Positions 5,092-6,201 of a stretch of 6,201 nucleotides of DNA are shown here, in pieces; position 1 is the stretch's first letter, and every line of letters starts with the position of its first letter. Under the pieces are notes generated by a model. That model did no database searches and was not told the DNA's origin. It saw only the letters and a list, made by a program, of their open reading frames with translations. Source of the DNA: Clostridia bacterium (lineage in GTDB: Bacteria > Bacillota > Sulfobacillia > SLMV01); assembly GCA_007133365.1 (NCBI GenBank), contig SLMV01000178.1, positions 1 through 6,201 of the forward strand, in the 5' to 3' direction. A program made the position numbers and the translations under genes.

Positions 5092-6201
5092 CTACCGCAT
5101 TGGATAAGCAGGTGGCGGCAAATCATCCTTGGTCAATTTCCCGGTTTCATCCCACTGAATCCAATAGTCTCGCATCCGGTCAAACGTTCCTTCGGATTGC
5201 CTTACCAAGGTCTTGCCATCTAAGGACAAATGGCGGAACTGGTCGACCACTTTAACACCATCAACGATCACCGTCTTCACATTGTGGCTTTGACCAAAAT
5301 ACACCAGATTCTGAATGGGATCGGTCACCGGACCCATATTGGGTGCCGTTAGATTGATGATGTTGATGTCCGCCTTGGCACCTTTGGTAAGTCGTCCCAA
5401 ATCGTCTCTTCCGAGCCATCGGGCGCCGTTTATGGTGGCGGCATCAAAAACCTCCCGTGCGGTTCCCACCCCGCCCCGGGCGCCGTGGGCGACTTTTGCC
5501 ATGATCGCCGCCCAACGCATTTCACGGATTATATCTTGGGGGAAGGCATCTGTGCCCAGGCACACGTTGATCCCTGCTTCGCCGTATCGGGTGAGGGAAT
5601 TGAGTAACAAAGGGCCATGGTCCAACAGCAATAAGACCCAAGGGCAGTGGCCCACGTTGGTGCCATGTCGCACAAGCGTCGCCAAACTCTCCTCTAGCGT
5701 ATTCTTTGAAGGATTCAAACCGGCGGGATATAGGCAGTGGGTCAAGAGAACATCCGGACCCAGAAAACCCAGATCTTCCAGAGCGTTGACGGGCGTTGTT
5801 TGATAGATTTGGTCGATCAGATGAACCTCCTTTTCTGATTGAGCAAAATGCATTCGAATGCCGACGCCCAAATCATTGGCAACGTCTCGAGTCTCCTGGA
5901 GGGTTTCGGCGCTTACCGAATCGAAGGTGTAGGGGAAAAGAAGGCCGCGCACACGATCTCCAAAACTGCCGTGATAACGTTCGATAAAGCGAATGGACCG
6001 CGACAGGCCTTCTTCGCCTTTTTGCCGGTCAATCTGGCCATCGATGCGATCGCGAAACATATGGGACAGATAGGCGCGGAGGCCAGATTTAACCGAAGCC
6101 TCTAGGTAGATCTCGGGCTCCCAAATCGGATCGTTCCAGCCCTTAAAACCATAGGAGGTAATCCCGGCCATGGTGGTGGTCCCGCCGCGGACCATGTTGT
6201 A
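5092..6201 (-). CDS. ATZ/TRZ-type amidohydrolase (chlorohydrolase/deaminase-like), N-terminus outside window
   Basis: Mononuclear-metal amidohydrolase of the atrazine chlorohydrolase / methylthioadenosine deaminase-like subgroup; 369 C-terminal residues are visible. The frame is open to the window edge, so roughly the first 80-100 residues, including the HxH metal motif, are missing. The ATG at 6193-6195 is internal (Met3 of the visible part): it leads straight into VRGGTTT, equivalent to the usual LRSGTTT segment. Numbering from the first visible residue, the motifs are H118 in MHFAQSEKEV (metal), H155 in LLTHCLYP, H185 in VGHCP, D218 in CLGTDAFP (metal and catalysis), and the C-terminal ATINGARWLG plus LTKGAKADINIINL. 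The residue three after H118, normally catalytic Glu, is Gln121. Family members deaminate or hydrolyse purine, pterin, triazine and similar ring substrates; this one cannot be assigned. It is followed by a hairpin and a 288-base gap, so it probably belongs to an upstream unit. Confidence 0.92.
   Translation of the reverse strand, partial: YNMVRGGTTTMAGITSYGFKGWNDPIWEPEIYLEASVKSGLRAYLSHMFRDRIDGQIDRQKGEEGLSRSIRFIERYHGSFGDRVRGLLFPYTFDSVSAETLQETRDVANDLGVGIRMHFAQSEKEVHLIDQIYQTTPVNALEDLGFLGPDVLLTHCLYPAGLNPSKNTLEESLATLVRHGTNVGHCPWVLLLLDHGPLLLNSLTRYGEAGINVCLGTDAFPQDIIREMRWAAIMAKVAHGARGGVGTAREVFDAATINGARWLGRDDLGRLTKGAKADINIINLTAPNMGPVTDPIQNLVYFGQSHNVKTVIVDGVKVVDQFRHLSLDGKTLVRQSEGTFDRMRDYWIQWDETGKLTKDDLPPPAYPMR

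Noticed and set aside
4900..5223. Plus-strand frame of 107 codons overlapping the end of the first amidohydrolase
   Set aside because: No ribosome binding site, about 130 bases antisense to a well-supported gene, and no recognisable domain.
5315..5803. Plus-strand open frame of 162 codons
   Set aside because: It lies fully antisense to the ATZ/TRZ amidohydrolase, whose motifs are unmistakable in the minus frame; the translated sequence has no recognisable domain.
5092..6195. Complete amidohydrolase gene starting at the ATG at 6193-6195
   Set aside because: The frame stays open to the window edge, there is too little sequence to see a ribosome binding site, and the protein would begin at the RGGTTT segment without the HxH metal site, so the true start lies outside the window.

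Overview
The window holds five protein-coding genes, all on the minus strand, so transcription runs from high to low coordinates. In that order they are: an ATZ/TRZ-type amidohydrolase whose N-terminus lies beyond position 6201; a DegT/DnrJ/EryC1/StrS PLP aminotransferase; a Gfo/Idh/MocA NAD(P)-dependent oxidoreductase; a second amidohydrolase of the Xaa-Pro/Xaa-Arg dipeptidase-like subfamily; and the first 220 residues of a family 5 (oligopeptide/dipeptide) ABC-transporter substrate-binding lipoprotein that runs off position 1. I saw no rRNA, tRNA, CRISPR array, insertion sequence or integrase.

The organism is bacterial. Strong AGGAGG-type ribosome binding sites, frequent TTG starts, a putative lipoprotein signal followed by a long acidic Pro/Asp/Glu linker, and moderate base composition are compatible with a Gram-positive, Bacillota-like lineage. 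This is a weak inference and I do not name a taxon.

Layout: 5092-6201 amidohydrolase; 4804-5091 intergenic, with a perfect 8-bp hairpin and two palindromes; 3625-4803 aminotransferase; 3085-3624 a 540-base stretch with no gene I trust, ending in an AT-rich promoter-like region and leader; 2026-3084 oxidoreductase, whose start I place at a TTG 84 bases inside the longest reading frame; 1986-2025 a short junction with a hairpin that encloses the oxidoreductase stop codon; 720-1985 second amidohydrolase; 661-719 a short spacer; 1-660 solute-binding protein. The last three genes are closely spaced and probably co-transcribed, most likely continuing into transporter permease genes outside the window. 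The first two genes look like separate units.

How they may work together (inference): the binding protein captures a peptide-like or other small solute. The two metal-dependent amidohydrolases cleave amide or C-N bonds. The oxidoreductase and aminotransferase form the pair that interconverts hydroxyl, keto and amino groups on sugars or cyclitols. The set reads as an uptake-and-catabolism (or remodelling) locus for an amino-sugar- or amide-containing compound. No single gene fixes the substrate. The oddest details are non-consensus residues at two positions that are normally near-invariant: Gln for the catalytic Glu in the first amidohydrolase, and Asp where an aromatic residue normally stacks on PLP in the aminotransferase.
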